Source: CAYFZO01 sp965211995 | GTDB lineage: Bacteria; Pseudomonadota; Gammaproteobacteria; Poriferisulfidales; Oxydemutatoraceae | DNA: 64,000 nucleotides | NCBI GenBank assembly: GCA_965211995.1 | Contig: OZ243040.1 | Location: 1,302,001 to 1,366,000 of the forward strand | Direction: 5' to 3' | Shown: positions 17,956 to 27,440 of the stretch, piece by piece | Position numbering within the stretch: the first letter of the stretch is position 1 | Layout: each line of letters starts with the position of its first letter | Made by a program: the position numbers and the translations under genes | The notes under the pieces: generated by a model | The model's input: the letters and a program-made list of their open reading frames with translations, nothing else | Databases searched by the model: none | What the model was told of the DNA's origin: nothing

Positions 17956-19560
17956 ATGCCGTCTGCTTCAGCACAACAGTCCGGCGGCCGCGCTCAGGCT
18001 TGCGACGTTCTGATCATCGGCGGCGGCGCCGCCGGCCTAAGTCTCGCTCTGCACCTGCCCGAGACTTTATCGGTGTACCTGTTGGCCAAGGGCAACCTTT
18101 CTCAAAGCAACACCTACTACGCGCAAGGCGGCATCTCCGCGGTGCTCAGCGACAGCGACTCGCTGCACGCGCACATCGAGGACACGATGGCGATTGGCGC
18201 CGGCTTATGCTCGCGCGAGGTCGTGCAAAAAGTCGTCGCGGAAGGCCCGCGGATGATCCGCTGGCTGCAGGAGATGGGCGTGCATTTCACGCCGGAGCCC
18301 GGCGACCGCGGCACGCTGCACCTGACCCGCGAGGGCGGACACAGCCACCGCCGGGTCGTGCACAGCAAAGACCGCACCGGCAAGGCTATTCAGGATTCGC
18401 TGTTTGAACGAGTGCGCGCACGGCGGAACATCAAAGTGATTGCAAACGCGATCGCGGTGGATCTGATCAGCGGTCGCGGCGCCTGCCGCGGCGCCTACAT
18501 CCTGAAAACACACGCCGCGGGGCGGGTTCTTACCTGCGTGGCCGGCGCGACGGTGCTCGCAACCGGCGGCGCGGGCAAGGTCTATCTCTACACCAGCAAC
18601 CCCGACGGTGCTTGCGGCGACGGCATCGCGATGGCGTGGCGCGCGGGCTGCCGCGTCGCCAACATGGAGTTCATACAGTTTCATCCGACCTGCCTGTATC
18701 ACCCGCACGCGAAATCTTTCCTGCTGAGCGAGGCGCTGCGCGGTGAAGGCGCGAAACTGCTGCTGCCGGACGGCGGCGAATTCATGCACCGTTTCGACCC
18801 CCGCGGCGCGCTCGCACCGCGCGACGTCGTCGCCCGCGCGATCGACTACGAGATGAAGCGCCTCGGCATAGACTGTGTCTATCTCGACGTCTCGCACAAA
18901 CCCGCCGACTTCATCACCTCGCATTTCCCGTCGCTCCACCGGCGCTGCCTCGAGTTCGGCCGCGACCTCACCAAAGAGCCGGTGCCGGTGGTGCCCGCGG
19001 TGCATTATCTCTGCGGCGGCGTCGTCACCGACCTCACAGGCCGCACCGATCTGGACGGGCTGTACGCGGTCGGCGAAACCGCCTGCACCGGCCTGCACGG
19101 CGCGAACCGCATGGCGAGCAACTCACTGCTTGAGTGCATCGCGTTCGCGAGGTTCGCCGCCGCCGACATCACGGCGTGCGCCGCATCGCGGCCGCCGCCG
19201 ACCGTCCCCAACTGGGACGAAAGCCGCGTCACCGAGTCGGACGAAGAAGTCGTGATCTCGCACAGTTGGGAGGAGTTGCGCCGCGTGATGTGGGACTACG
19301 TCGGCATCGTGCGCACCGAAAAGCGCCTTGAGCGGGCGCGGCGGCGCATCGAGTTGCTGCTCGCCGAAGTGGACGAGCATTATCGGCGGTTTCGTATCAA
19401 CGGCGACTTCATCGAGCTGCGCAACCTGACCACCGTCGCGAGCCTGATCGTCAATTCGGCGCTGTCGCGGCGCGAAAGCCGCGGCCTGCACTACATGCGG
19501 GATTACCCCGCGACCGACCCCGCCCTCGACGGCAAGGATACCGTGCTGCATCACCGCTAG
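17956..19560 (+). CDS. nadB: L-aspartate oxidase
   Basis: 534-residue FAD enzyme, first step of NAD synthesis (aspartate to iminoaspartate). The FAD dinucleotide motif is VLIIGGGAAGLSLAL (about 17-31). TYYAQGGISAV, HSKDRTGKAIQ, MEFIQFHPT, VHYLCGGV and GLHGANRMASNSLLECIAF are family signatures. Length is standard. It is divergent from the mucD side, as in Pseudomonas. nadA and nadC are not in this window. Confidence 0.95.
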   Translation: MPSASAQQSGGRAQACDVLIIGGGAAGLSLALHLPETLSVYLLAKGNLSQSNTYYAQGGISAVLSDSDSLHAHIEDTMAIGAGLCSREVVQKVVAEGPRMIRWLQEMGVHFTPEPGDRGTLHLTREGGHSHRRVVHSKDRTGKAIQDSLFERVRARRNIKVIANAIAVDLISGRGACRGAYILKTHAAGRVLTCVAGATVLATGGAGKVYLYTSNPDGACGDGIAMAWRAGCRVANMEFIQFHPTCLYHPHAKSFLLSEALRGEGAKLLLPDGGEFMHRFDPRGALAPRDVVARAIDYEMKRLGIDCVYLDVSHKPADFITSHFPSLHRRCLEFGRDLTKEPVPVVPAVHYLCGGVVTDLTGRTDLDGLYAVGETACTGLHGANRMASNSLLECIAFARFAAADITACAASRPPPTVPNWDESRVTESDEEVVISHSWEELRRVMWDYVGIVRTEKRLERARRRIELLLAEVDEHYRRFRINGDFIELRNLTTVASLIVNSALSRRESRGLHYMRDYPATDPALDGKDTVLHHR

Positions 19561-19694
19561 GGGTCTTTTTCAGCGTTGCAGCCGCGTTCATAACTTCAAC
19601 AAACCTGTATTTCAGCACCTTAACCGCATTGTCTCAAGCGGCATAAACGAATACCATGTTAAGTTTATTCACTCAACGAGGCGGTGCCTGTCTA

Positions 19695-19766
<72 letters not shown>

Positions 19767-19775
19767 ATATCTGTC

Positions 19776-20477
19776 ATGCAGGCGATAAAAAGTCAGTTTC
19801 TACTCCCGCTGGCCCGATCTAAGATCGCCAAGACCGGCTGTTGGATGGTGGATATTCCCCGCACTTCCTCCACCGCCTGCAGAAAAAAACTTGCCTTAAA
19901 ATTCGGCTGGCCCTATCAAAAAACAACTTTGGGCCAACCGCCGCCAACCGCCTTTAGTCTGCGCAGCATAGACGGCAGCCACATTCCCGCGTCACGTCTG
20001 CGAGAACGGCTGGGACCCAAACTGTGGCAAAAGATATTCACTTTCAGCATTATCCGAAACCCTTGGGAAAGATATTTATCTTTATGGCTTTATTACCACT
20101 TCAGCGCTCACCTCCATTCCCTTGAGCAAGGCACCTCTCCTCAGGCCGGTGATGAAAAAGCATTATTCAAAAAATACTTGACGCGCGCTTTACGCAACAA
20201 CCGCCCGCAGTTTTCCCCCGCACATAAGTTGCTGTGCGATGAGCAAGGCAACTTGCTCGTGGATTTTGTTGCAAAATACGAGAATCTGCAGGAGGATCTC
20301 GCCTACGTAGGCCAACGGATCAACTGCCCCCGGTTCGGACAATCTGAAATCCGCAACAAACCTCCCTCATTATTAAAGCGCCACTATCGTGAATATTACG
20401 ACACTGAGCTGCGCGACCAAATTGCAGAAATCAGCCGGTGGGAAATAGAGCGGTTCGATTACTCCTTTGATCAATAA
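19776..20477 (+). CDS. Sulfotransferase family protein
   Basis: About 233 residues of the Sulfotransfer_2-type fold. VDIPRTSST is the PAPS 5'-phosphosulfate loop, FSIIRNPWERYLSLWLYY the 3'-phosphate site, VDFVAKYENLQEDL and YREYYDTELRDQIAEISRWE the C-terminal hallmark. It would move sulfate from PAPS to a carbohydrate-like acceptor, unidentified. Start taken at 19776 after the poly-C run, giving normal family length; no ribosome site is visible. It is more AT-rich than nadB and pntA on either side, so acquisition by transfer is likely. Confidence 0.8.
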   Translation: MQAIKSQFLLPLARSKIAKTGCWMVDIPRTSSTACRKKLALKFGWPYQKTTLGQPPPTAFSLRSIDGSHIPASRLRERLGPKLWQKIFTFSIIRNPWERYLSLWLYYHFSAHLHSLEQGTSPQAGDEKALFKKYLTRALRNNRPQFSPAHKLLCDEQGNLLVDFVAKYENLQEDLAYVGQRINCPRFGQSEIRNKPPSLLKRHYREYYDTELRDQIAEISRWEIERFDYSFDQ

Positions 20478-21024
20478 TTTCTTATCCTCGCCCCGGCGGC
20501 GGCCGGCCAATCGCCGTACGCGGCAAGGCGGCCGACCTCAGAGATCCGCACGCAGGCCGCTGCGGGCAAACCGCCGGCTGCTCGCAGCCGCACTGCTGGG
20601 ATGCTGGACGATTGTCTGCGCGACGCCCGCGCCAGCCGCGAGCAAGGAAATCCTTTCCGCCGCGAGCGCGTGCGCAAAACCGGACTGGAGGGACAAGGCG
20701 GGCTATGAGGGCGCGCAGGCCTATCGCGAGACGGTGAATTGCTTCAAGGCTCTGTACGTCCGCGTCGCCGCCGCCGCCCACTCGCACAAGGCGTTCGAGA
20801 AAGAACTGACAAAGCGACTCGATGAATTGGAAGCGGCCTACCACGCCGGCCGCGACGTCTGCGGACTCAAGGGAAAACTGGGGCTCGGAGACGGGGAGTG
20901 CGGCACGCTCAGCCAATCACCCCGCGAATTCATCCTCCTCCTCAAGACCATGATCCTCGACGAAGACGCGGGCTGGGTGAGACGCGACCCGGCGCTCGCC
21001 AAAGCCCTGCGGTTGAATGAGTGA
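20467..21024 (+). CDS. Exported protein of unknown function
   Basis: 185 codons from a TTG that overlaps the end of the sulfotransferase gene. An Arg-rich stretch precedes a hydrophobic segment, LLAAALLGCWTIVCATPAPA, which looks like a signal peptide. The mature part has Cys in SACAKPDW, VNCFKALYV, DVCGLKG and GECGTL, suggesting disulfides, and helical content. I do not recognise a family. The true start is uncertain: no ATG precedes the signal segment. Confidence 0.5.
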   Translation: MINNFLSSPRRRPANRRTRQGGRPQRSARRPLRANRRLLAAALLGCWTIVCATPAPAASKEILSAASACAKPDWRDKAGYEGAQAYRETVNCFKALYVRVAAAAHSHKAFEKELTKRLDELEAAYHAGRDVCGLKGKLGLGDGECGTLSQSPREFILLLKTMILDEDAGWVRRDPALAKALRLNE

Positions 21025-21177
21025 GCGTGGTGCGCGCCCGACGCCGGAGGTGGCGGCGGAACGCGCAACGACTATATCCATAGTTATAGTAGAACCCAAA
21101 ATTGAGCCGCTGCTCGAAGCAACGCGGACGGCTGCTCTCGACTTTGGGAGCAAACATCAGTATTATCCGCCACCGTC

Positions 21178-22731
21178 TTGACCAGTAAAGTCGTCATCCC
21201 CAAGGAAACTCTCGCAGGCGAACACCGCGTCGCCGCATCGCCGGATACCGTCCGGGGGCTGCGCAAACTCGGCTACGAGGTCGCGATTGAACAAGACGCG
21301 GGCGCGGCGGCGAACTTCAGCGACGAAGCCTACCGCGAGCAGGGCGCCGAAATCATAAGCGACACGCGCGCGCTGTGGCACAGCGGCGATATCGTGCTCA
21401 AAGTCCGCGGGCCGCAGGCACACGAGGTTGACCTGATCAAAGAAGGCGCCGCCTTCATCAGTTTCATAGGGCCCGCGCAAAACCCCAACTTGCTCGAAAA
21501 ATTCAAGGCGCGCAAGATCACGGCGATTGCGATCGACCAGATCCCGCGCATCACGCGCGCGCAGAAACTCGACGGACTCAGCTCGATGGCGAACATCGCG
21601 GGGTACCGCGCGATAATCGAGGCGGCGAATCACTTCGGGCGCTTCTTCAGCGGACAAAGCACCGCCGCCGGGCGCGTGCCGCCCGCGAAAGTGCTGATCA
21701 TCGGCGCCGGCGTCGCCGGTCTTGCGGCGATCGGCGCGGCGCGCGGCCTCGGCGCAATTGTGCGCGCGTTTGACACCCGCCCCGAAGTCGCCCAGCAGAT
21801 CGAGAGCATGGGCGCGGACTTCCTGACGGTGAGCGTCGAAGAAGAAGGCGGCGGCACGGGCGGCTACGCCAAGCAGATGAGCGACGCTTTCCTCGAAGCC
21901 GAACTCGCGCTGTTCCGCCAACAGGCCCAAGAAGTGGACATCATCGTCACGACCGCGCTGATCCCCGGCAAACCGGCGCCGCGGCTGATCACCGAAGACA
22001 TCGTCAAATGCCTCAAGCCCGGCAGCGTCGTCGTTGACCTCGCCGCCGAACAGGGCGGCAACTGCGAACTCACCGAAGCCGACAAAGTCGTGGTCAAGCA
22101 CGGCGTCACCATCATCGGCCACACCAATCTGCCAAGCCGCATGGCGGGGCAGTCGAGCCGCCTGTACGCGAGCAATCTGCAACACCTGCTGACCGATCTG
22201 ACGCCGGAGAAAAACGGCGAGCCGGTATTCGATATGCAAGACGTAGTGGTGCGCAACTCGACTCTGACCAAAGACGGCGAGATCCTGTGGCCGCCGCCGC
22301 CGGCGGCGCAGCCGACGCCGCCCAAGCCTGCGGCGGACGCCGCCGCGCCGCCGCAACCCGCGCCGCCGGACAGAAAACGCAAAGGCATCATCAGCCTGAT
22401 CGCCGCCGCGGTCGGCGCGCTCGGACTGCTCGGCCTCGGCCAGGTCGCGCCGCCCGCGTTCATGGCGCATTTCACCGTATTCGTGCTCGCCTGCTTCGTC
22501 GGCTGGCAGGTCATCTGGAACGTCACGCCCGCGCTGCACACCCCGCTGATGAGCGTCACCAACGCGATCAGCGGCATCATTATTATCGGCGCACTGCTGC
22601 AAACCTCGAGCACCACCACCACGACCGTGCTGGTGCTCGCGCTGATCGCCGCGCTGATCGCGATGATCAACGTCGTCGGGGGATTTCTGGTCACGCAACG
22701 CATGCTGAAAATGTTCCGCAGGGAAAAATGA
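21178..22731 (+). CDS. pntA: NAD(P) transhydrogenase, alpha subunit
   Basis: 517 residues. Domain I binds NAD(H): the alanine-dehydrogenase-like start VVIPKETLAGEHRVAASPD, the nucleotide motif VLIIGAGVAGLAAIGAARGLG, and the RQD-loop region near DTRPEVAQQIESMGA. An Ala/Pro-rich linker (about 370-395) leads to four hydrophobic segments ending HTPLMSVTNAISGIIIIGA. This is the fused PntA form. With PntB it couples proton flow to NADPH formation in the inner membrane. The start is a TTG without a clear ribosome site; its stop overlaps the pntB ATG. Confidence 0.94.
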   Translation: MTSKVVIPKETLAGEHRVAASPDTVRGLRKLGYEVAIEQDAGAAANFSDEAYREQGAEIISDTRALWHSGDIVLKVRGPQAHEVDLIKEGAAFISFIGPAQNPNLLEKFKARKITAIAIDQIPRITRAQKLDGLSSMANIAGYRAIIEAANHFGRFFSGQSTAAGRVPPAKVLIIGAGVAGLAAIGAARGLGAIVRAFDTRPEVAQQIESMGADFLTVSVEEEGGGTGGYAKQMSDAFLEAELALFRQQAQEVDIIVTTALIPGKPAPRLITEDIVKCLKPGSVVVDLAAEQGGNCELTEADKVVVKHGVTIIGHTNLPSRMAGQSSRLYASNLQHLLTDLTPEKNGEPVFDMQDVVVRNSTLTKDGEILWPPPPAAQPTPPKPAADAAAPPQPAPPDRKRKGIISLIAAAVGALGLLGLGQVAPPAFMAHFTVFVLACFVGWQVIWNVTPALHTPLMSVTNAISGIIIIGALLQTSSTTTTTVLVLALIAALIAMINVVGGFLVTQRMLKMFRREK

Positions 22732-24110
22732 TCAACTCCGGCGTCACAACCATGGCGTACATCGCCGCCGGCGTACTCTTCATATTGAGCCTCGGCGGCC
22801 TCAGTCATCAGGAGGCCGCGCGCCGCGGCAATATCTACGGCATCATCGGCATGGCCATCGCGATCGCGGTGACGCTGGTGTCCGACAAAGTCGGCACCTA
22901 CGGCATCCTGCTGCCGGCGATGGTCATCGGCGCGCTGATCGGCGCTTTCGTCGCGAGCCGGGTCGAGATGACCCAGATGCCGCAATTGGTCGCGATTCTG
23001 CATAGCTTCGTCGGCCTCGCCGCGGTCCTCGTCGGGATCGCGAACTATCTCGATCCGACCGCGCAATTCACCGGTCTCGAACGCACCATCCACGAAAGCG
23101 AGATCTACCTCGGCGTATTCATCGGCGCGGTGACTTTCACCGGCTCGGTCATCGCTTTCGGCAAATTGCAGGGCACGATCACCGGCAAGCCGCTGCTGCT
23201 GCCCGGACGCCACCTGTTCAATCTCGCGATCATCGTCGCGGCGCTGGCGCTCGGCTACGTTTTCCTGCACGGCCCCCACGACGCCGCGTGGAACAGCCTG
23301 CTGATCATGACCGTGCTCGCGCTGATCCTCGGCGCGCATCTGGTCGCGGCGATCGGCGGCGCCGACATGCCGGTCGTCGTCTCCATGCTCAACAGTTATT
23401 CGGGCTGGGCGGCGGCGGCCACCGGCTTCATGCTCAACAACGATTTGCTGATCATCACCGGCGCGCTGGTCGGCTCGAGCGGCGCGATCCTGAGCTACAT
23501 CATGTGCCGCGCGATGAACCGCAAATTCCTGAGCGTCATCCTCGGCGGCTTCGGCACCACCAGCGGCACGGTCAGCGACACCGGCGGGGAAGTCCACGAG
23601 ATCCGCAGCGAGGAAGCCGGGATGCTGCTGAAAGACTCGAGTTCGGTGGTGATCGTGCCTGGCTACGGCATGGCCGTCGCCCAGGCGCAAAACGCAGTCA
23701 GCGAAATGACCAAAGCGTTGCGCGAGAAAGGCGTCAACGTGCGCTTCGCGATCCATCCGGTCGCCGGGCGCCTGCCGGGACACATGAACGTGCTGCTGGC
23801 GGAAGCGAACGTCCCCTACGACATCGTGCTCGAGATGAGCGAAATCAATCCCGACCTGCCCGGCACCGACATCGTGATGGTGATTGGCGCGAATGACATC
23901 GTCAATCCCGCCGCGCTGGAAGAGCCGAACAGCCCGATCGCGGGAATGCCGGTCATCGAAGCGTGGAACGCCGACACCGTGATCGTGCTCAAGCGCAGCC
24001 TCGCCTCGGGCTACGCCGGCATCGAAAACCCGCTGTTCTTCAAAGAAAACACCCGGATGCTGTTCGGAGACGCCGAAGCCAGCGTCCGCTCCGTGCTGCA
24101 ACAACTTTAA
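22728..24110 (+). CDS. pntB: NAD(P) transhydrogenase, beta subunit
   Basis: 460 residues. The N-terminal half is the multi-helix proton channel (GADMPVVVSMLNSYSGWAAAA is the conserved loop). The C-terminal half is the NADP(H) domain: VIVPGYGMAVAQAQ, RFAIHPVAGRLPGHMNVLLAEA, VMVIGANDIVNPAA, KRSLASGYAGIENPLF. The ATG at 22728 overlaps the pntA stop (ATGA). Reading-frame extension upstream is only a shadow of pntA. Confidence 0.95.
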   Translation: MINSGVTTMAYIAAGVLFILSLGGLSHQEAARRGNIYGIIGMAIAIAVTLVSDKVGTYGILLPAMVIGALIGAFVASRVEMTQMPQLVAILHSFVGLAAVLVGIANYLDPTAQFTGLERTIHESEIYLGVFIGAVTFTGSVIAFGKLQGTITGKPLLLPGRHLFNLAIIVAALALGYVFLHGPHDAAWNSLLIMTVLALILGAHLVAAIGGADMPVVVSMLNSYSGWAAAATGFMLNNDLLIITGALVGSSGAILSYIMCRAMNRKFLSVILGGFGTTSGTVSDTGGEVHEIRSEEAGMLLKDSSSVVIVPGYGMAVAQAQNAVSEMTKALREKGVNVRFAIHPVAGRLPGHMNVLLAEANVPYDIVLEMSEINPDLPGTDIVMVIGANDIVNPAALEEPNSPIAGMPVIEAWNADTVIVLKRSLASGYAGIENPLFFKENTRMLFGDAEASVRSVLQQL

Positions 24111-24267
24111 GTCCCTGGCCGGGACAGGCCGGAAAGGCGGAGCACCCGCCGAACCGGTCAGCGCCGGAGCGTCGGAGCAAAAAACCCGTCGGTTAACCGA
24201 GGCGCGGCCTGTGAGCGGGCTTGGAGTTGATGGAAAAGCAATGGGTTTTTTAGCCGGCTGGTGCGCG

Positions 24268-24292
24268 GCCCGGCGAGAAACACAAGCCGGGC
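24268..24292. terminator. GC hairpin between convergent pntB and orn
   Basis: GCCCGGC (24268-24274) and GCCGGGC (24286-24292) form a perfect 7-bp stem with an 11-base loop, five bases beyond the orn stop. No T tract follows on either strand, so it may be a weak or Rho-assisted terminator. Otherwise I see nothing in the 186-base gap. Confidence 0.4.
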
Positions 24293-24296
24293 AGCC

Positions 24297-24845
24297 TCAC
24301 GCCTTGATCATCCGCTCACGGTACATCTTCAACTCCTCGATCGATGCGTAGATATCCTCCAGCGCGCGGTGAGAGGTTTTTTTGCCGGCGGCTTTACCGA
24401 CCATCGCCGGCTTCCAGCGGATCGCCAACTCCTTGAGCGTGCTGACGTCGAGGCTGCGGTAATGAAAAAATGCTTCGAGTTCCGGCATCAACCGCGCAAG
24501 GAAGCGCCGGTCCTGGCACACGCTGTTGCCGCACATCGGCGACTTGCCCGGTTCCGCATGCCGCTTCAAAAACTCCAGGGTGCGCTTCTCGGCTTCGTCG
24601 TAAGTGACACTGCTTGCACGAACCTGGTCGAGCAGCCCCGAATCCGCGTGGTGCTTCTGATTCCACTCATCCATGCACTTGAGCGCCTCTTCGGGTTGGT
24701 AAATCGCAAGCGACGGCCCTTCGCCAAGCACCTGCAAGTCCGGCGCGGTCACCACCGTCGCAATCTCGATAATGGCGTCGGAGACGGTGTCGAGTCCGGT
24801 CATTTCAAGGTCTATCCAAATCAGATTGAGCGGGTCAGTGGCCAT
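24297..24845 (-). CDS. orn: Oligoribonuclease
   Basis: 182-residue DEDDh 3'-5' exonuclease that clears two- to five-base RNA fragments and pGpG. ExoI motif IWIDLEMTGLD, ExoII around SPMCGNSVCQDRRFL and ExoIII H-x-A-x-x-D in TSHRALEDI are all present. Length is normal. It is divergent from rsgA, a widespread gammaproteobacterial pairing, here with a cytochrome gene placed in between. Confidence 0.95.
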   Translation of the reverse strand: MATDPLNLIWIDLEMTGLDTVSDAIIEIATVVTAPDLQVLGEGPSLAIYQPEEALKCMDEWNQKHHADSGLLDQVRASSVTYDEAEKRTLEFLKRHAEPGKSPMCGNSVCQDRRFLARLMPELEAFFHYRSLDVSTLKELAIRWKPAMVGKAAGKKTSHRALEDIYASIEELKMYRERMIKA

Positions 24846-24885
24846 CAGCGGACTGCCTTTTGCTGTGTTTGCGGGACGATTACTT

Positions 24886-25097
24886 TATCATGGCGGAATC
24901 ACAACGAAACGCGCACGCCGCGGTGCGGCCCCAATACACAACCGGCACGGGACTGAAATGCACGTCATCGTCAAAAGACAAAGCCTTGCGGCCTCATCGC
25001 GGAACGGCAACGAAACGCACGCGCCGCGGTGCGGCCCCAATACGCAACCGGCACGGGACTGAAATGCACGCCGCCGTCAAAAGACAAGGTCTCGCAG
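24886..25097. repeat. 106-bp tandem duplication over the cytochrome gene start
   Basis: 24886-24991 and 24992-25097 are diverged copies with a 106-base period. The second contains the real cytochrome ATG (25064). The first carries a matching false start at 24958 that reads MHVIVKRQSLAA and then runs into a stop 34 codons on. Both copies include the upstream sequence, so the promoter or leader may be doubled. Confidence 0.75.
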
Positions 25098-25375
25098 CGG
25101 CCGTGATCGTCGCGGCCTGTTTGCCGGCGGGCACGGCCGCCGCCGAACCGCCTGCGCATTACACGCAAAGTTGCATCGCTTGCCACGCGCGCATGACCGG
25201 CGGCGAGGGCGAGACGCTCTACCGGCGCGACCCCCGGATGGTGAACGACTACAACGCGCTGCGCACGCGCGTCGAATACTGCCAGGCGGGCGCCGGCGCC
25301 GGCTGGAGTGCGGCGCAAACCGGCGAAGTCGTGCGCTACCTGAATCGACGCTTCTATCACTTGCCGCGGCCCTGA
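25064..25375 (+). CDS. Small c-type cytochrome
   Basis: 103 residues: signal peptide (LAAAVIVAACLPAGTAAA), then a single haem-binding CIACH near residue 36 and a Met-rich ARMTGGEG segment that may give the axial ligand. It is a periplasmic monohaem electron carrier. Start chosen at 25064 because the signal peptide begins there. The stop TGA overlaps the rsgA ATG by one base, so the two genes are coupled. Confidence 0.8.
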   Translation: MHAAVKRQGLAAAVIVAACLPAGTAAAEPPAHYTQSCIACHARMTGGEGETLYRRDPRMVNDYNALRTRVEYCQAGAGAGWSAAQTGEVVRYLNRRFYHLPRP

Positions 25376-26268
25376 TGCGCGGCAACGCCTATCCCGCGCG
25401 CGTCATCTGCCGTTACGGCGACGTCGCCGTCGTCGAAACCGACGCCGGCGAGTTGCGCCGCGCGCGCCCCAAAAAGAAACTCGACGCGCTGGTATGCGGC
25501 GACCGCGTCACCTGCGAACGCGGCACCCACGACAAGGACGCGGTGACGGCGCTCGCGGCGCGCGACAGCCTGCTCGTGCGCCAAAGCGGCAAAGGCCGCC
25601 AGCCGGTCGCGGCCAACGTCAGCCAGTGCGTTATCGCCACTGCGTTCATCCCCGCGCCGCAAACGCTGCTGATTGACCATTACCTGATCGCGTGCAAAAA
25701 CCTCGGCGTGCGCCCGCTGTTGGTGCTGAACAAAACTGACTTGCGCGGCGAACTCAAAGACGCGGTGCAAACCGAAGACGTTGCAGATCTGTACCGGCGC
25801 CTCGGCTGCGCCGTGTTTAAAATCAGCGCCAAAACCGGCGACGGGCTGCCCGGCCTCGCGGTGCAACTTGCAGAACGCACCAGCGTCATCGTCGGGCAGT
25901 CGGGCGTCGGCAAATCATCGCTCGTCTCCGCGTTCGACCCCGGCGTCAATGCGCGCGTCGGTGCGGTTTCCGAAGTGTGCGGCGCGGGGCGCCACACCAC
26001 CACCACCGCGATGCTGTACCACCTGAAAAGCGGCGGCGACCTGATCGATTCGCCCGGCGTGCGCGCCTACGCTTTTCCGGTCTCGGGCATCGAAGACGTG
26101 CAAAAAGGGTTTTTTGAATTCGGCGAATACGCCGCAAACTGCCGCTTCAGAAACTGTGCCCACGTTGACGAACCCGGCTGCGGCGTCAAACAGGCGCTCA
26201 AGAGCCGCTTGGTCGGTGAAAACCGCTACAAAAACTATGTTTCGATCGTGAACGCGCTGGTGCGGTGA
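25375..26268 (+). CDS. rsgA: Ribosome small subunit-dependent GTPase A
   Basis: 297-residue circularly permuted GTPase that helps mature the 30S subunit. An OB-fold start (ICRYGDVAVVE) is followed by G4 VLNKTDL, G1 GQSGVGKSSL and G3 DSPGVR. The C-terminal zinc site is CRFRNCAH with EPGCGVKQAL. The start TGATG overlaps the cytochrome stop. A longer frame upstream lies inside the cytochrome gene and is not used. Confidence 0.93.
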   Translation: MRGNAYPARVICRYGDVAVVETDAGELRRARPKKKLDALVCGDRVTCERGTHDKDAVTALAARDSLLVRQSGKGRQPVAANVSQCVIATAFIPAPQTLLIDHYLIACKNLGVRPLLVLNKTDLRGELKDAVQTEDVADLYRRLGCAVFKISAKTGDGLPGLAVQLAERTSVIVGQSGVGKSSLVSAFDPGVNARVGAVSEVCGAGRHTTTTAMLYHLKSGGDLIDSPGVRAYAFPVSGIEDVQKGFFEFGEYAANCRFRNCAHVDEPGCGVKQALKSRLVGENRYKNYVSIVNALVR

Positions 26269-26868
26269 CCGCGCTCAACCGGGCGCACCTCAGACCCGGC
26301 ATGCGAATTCCGGCAGTTCAGAAAAAAACACTTCATCTCTCAATGGCAAGGCCGGACGCCGCCGAGGGTCGTCCGCCCCTGCCGCCGAGCAAACAGGCTC
26401 AAGCAAAGAACACGGCACCGCCGAAGATCGCCGGCAGGGTCAGTTGGGGTTATCGGCGTGGGGAACAGGCGCGCGGCGGCCGCGTCAGGGACGCCGTCAC
26501 CGCCGTCATCCGGATAGTGAAAGTCAACCTCGCCGTGTCGCTGCCGGCGAAGTTGAAGTCACTGGCCGGGTAATAACATGGGGCGCCTCCCGCGGCGTGC
26601 TGCGCCGGAATAATGAGCGGGGCGAGGGCGTGCTTTCCTTTGGAATGGGGGCTTTGATTGATCTCCTCCTCACCGGTCGGACTGTGAACTGCGCCCTTGT
26701 TCGACCGACTCTCCCTCCGGGGGAGAATGATCTTCTATCACCTTATCTAAACGCCCGTGCGCAGGCGGTGAGCAATGTTCAATGGAGGAGTGATTTTCTA
26801 TCGTCTTATACAGCCGTCTGGATGGGGAACCTGCCCTTGCACCCGCAAGGGGATGCAGATCGGATTCG
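26269..26868. other. 600-base gap, decayed sequence
   Basis: No intact gene. On the minus strand 26330-26570 there are scraps in different frames reading FNFAGSDTARLTFTIRMT, DDGGDGVPDA and GGAVFFA followed by Arg. Together they hint at an exported protein with a calcium-type DGDGVPD repeat and a GlyGly-type C-terminal anchor, now frameshifted. The right half, 26580-26868, shows nothing I recognise. Confidence 0.35.
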
Positions 26869-27440
26869 GTACCGCCTTCCGGCTTCAAACGCCTGCGACA
26901 AAGTCGTCGCAGCGATGAATTCGAGTTCGCCGCCGACCGCTACCCCTTGCGCGAGGTGCGTTGTGACGCTGCGCAAGAGGCCGGTCAGTACCGCCTTCTG
27001 GCTTCAAACGCCTGCGACAAAGTCGTCGCGTCAATGAATTCGAGTTCGCCGCCGACCGCTACGCCTTGCGCGAGGCGCGTCGTGACGCTGCGCAAGAGGC
27101 CGGTCAGTACCGCCTTCCGGCTTCAAACGCCTGCGACAAAGTCGTCGCGTCAATGAATTCGAGTTCGCCGCCGACCGCTACGCCTTGCGCGAGGCGCGTC
27201 GTGACGCTGCGCAAGAGGCCGGTCAGTACCGCCTTCCGGCTTCAAACGCCTGCGACAAAGTCGTCGCGTCAATGAATTCGAGTTCGCCGCCGACCGGTAC
27301 GCCTTGCGCGAGGCGCGTTGTGACGCTGCGCAAGAGGCCGGTCAGTACCGCCTTCTGGCTTCAAACGCCTGCGACAAAGTCGTCGCGTCAATGAATTCGA
27401 GTTCGCCGCCGACCGGTACGCCTTGCGCGAGGCGCGTTGT
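26869..27440. repeat. 119-bp minisatellite grown from the recR 3' end
   Basis: Four full units start at 26869, 26988, 27107 and 27226, each 119 bases, and a fifth partial one starts at 27345 and is the real 3' end of recR. Every unit repeats the codons for the RecR tail (RLAQGV-VGGELEFIDATT and on to a tyrosine and stop). The units differ by only a few bases, so the expansion is recent. The copies lie downstream of the recR stop and should not alter the protein. Confidence 0.9.

Noticed and set aside
21163..24104. Two long minus-strand open frames opposite pntA and pntB
   Set aside because: They are shadows of the transhydrogenase genes; the peptides are Arg/Asp-rich low-complexity with no recognisable domain.
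26265..26573. 102-codon plus-strand frame after rsgA
   Set aside because: Begins inside the rsgA stop region, has low-complexity composition and no ribosome site; minus-strand scraps of a decayed gene are a better explanation.
26869..27440. Could the 119-bp units be a CRISPR array?
   Set aside because: The whole unit repeats with no variable spacer, and it encodes the RecR tail. It is a minisatellite.
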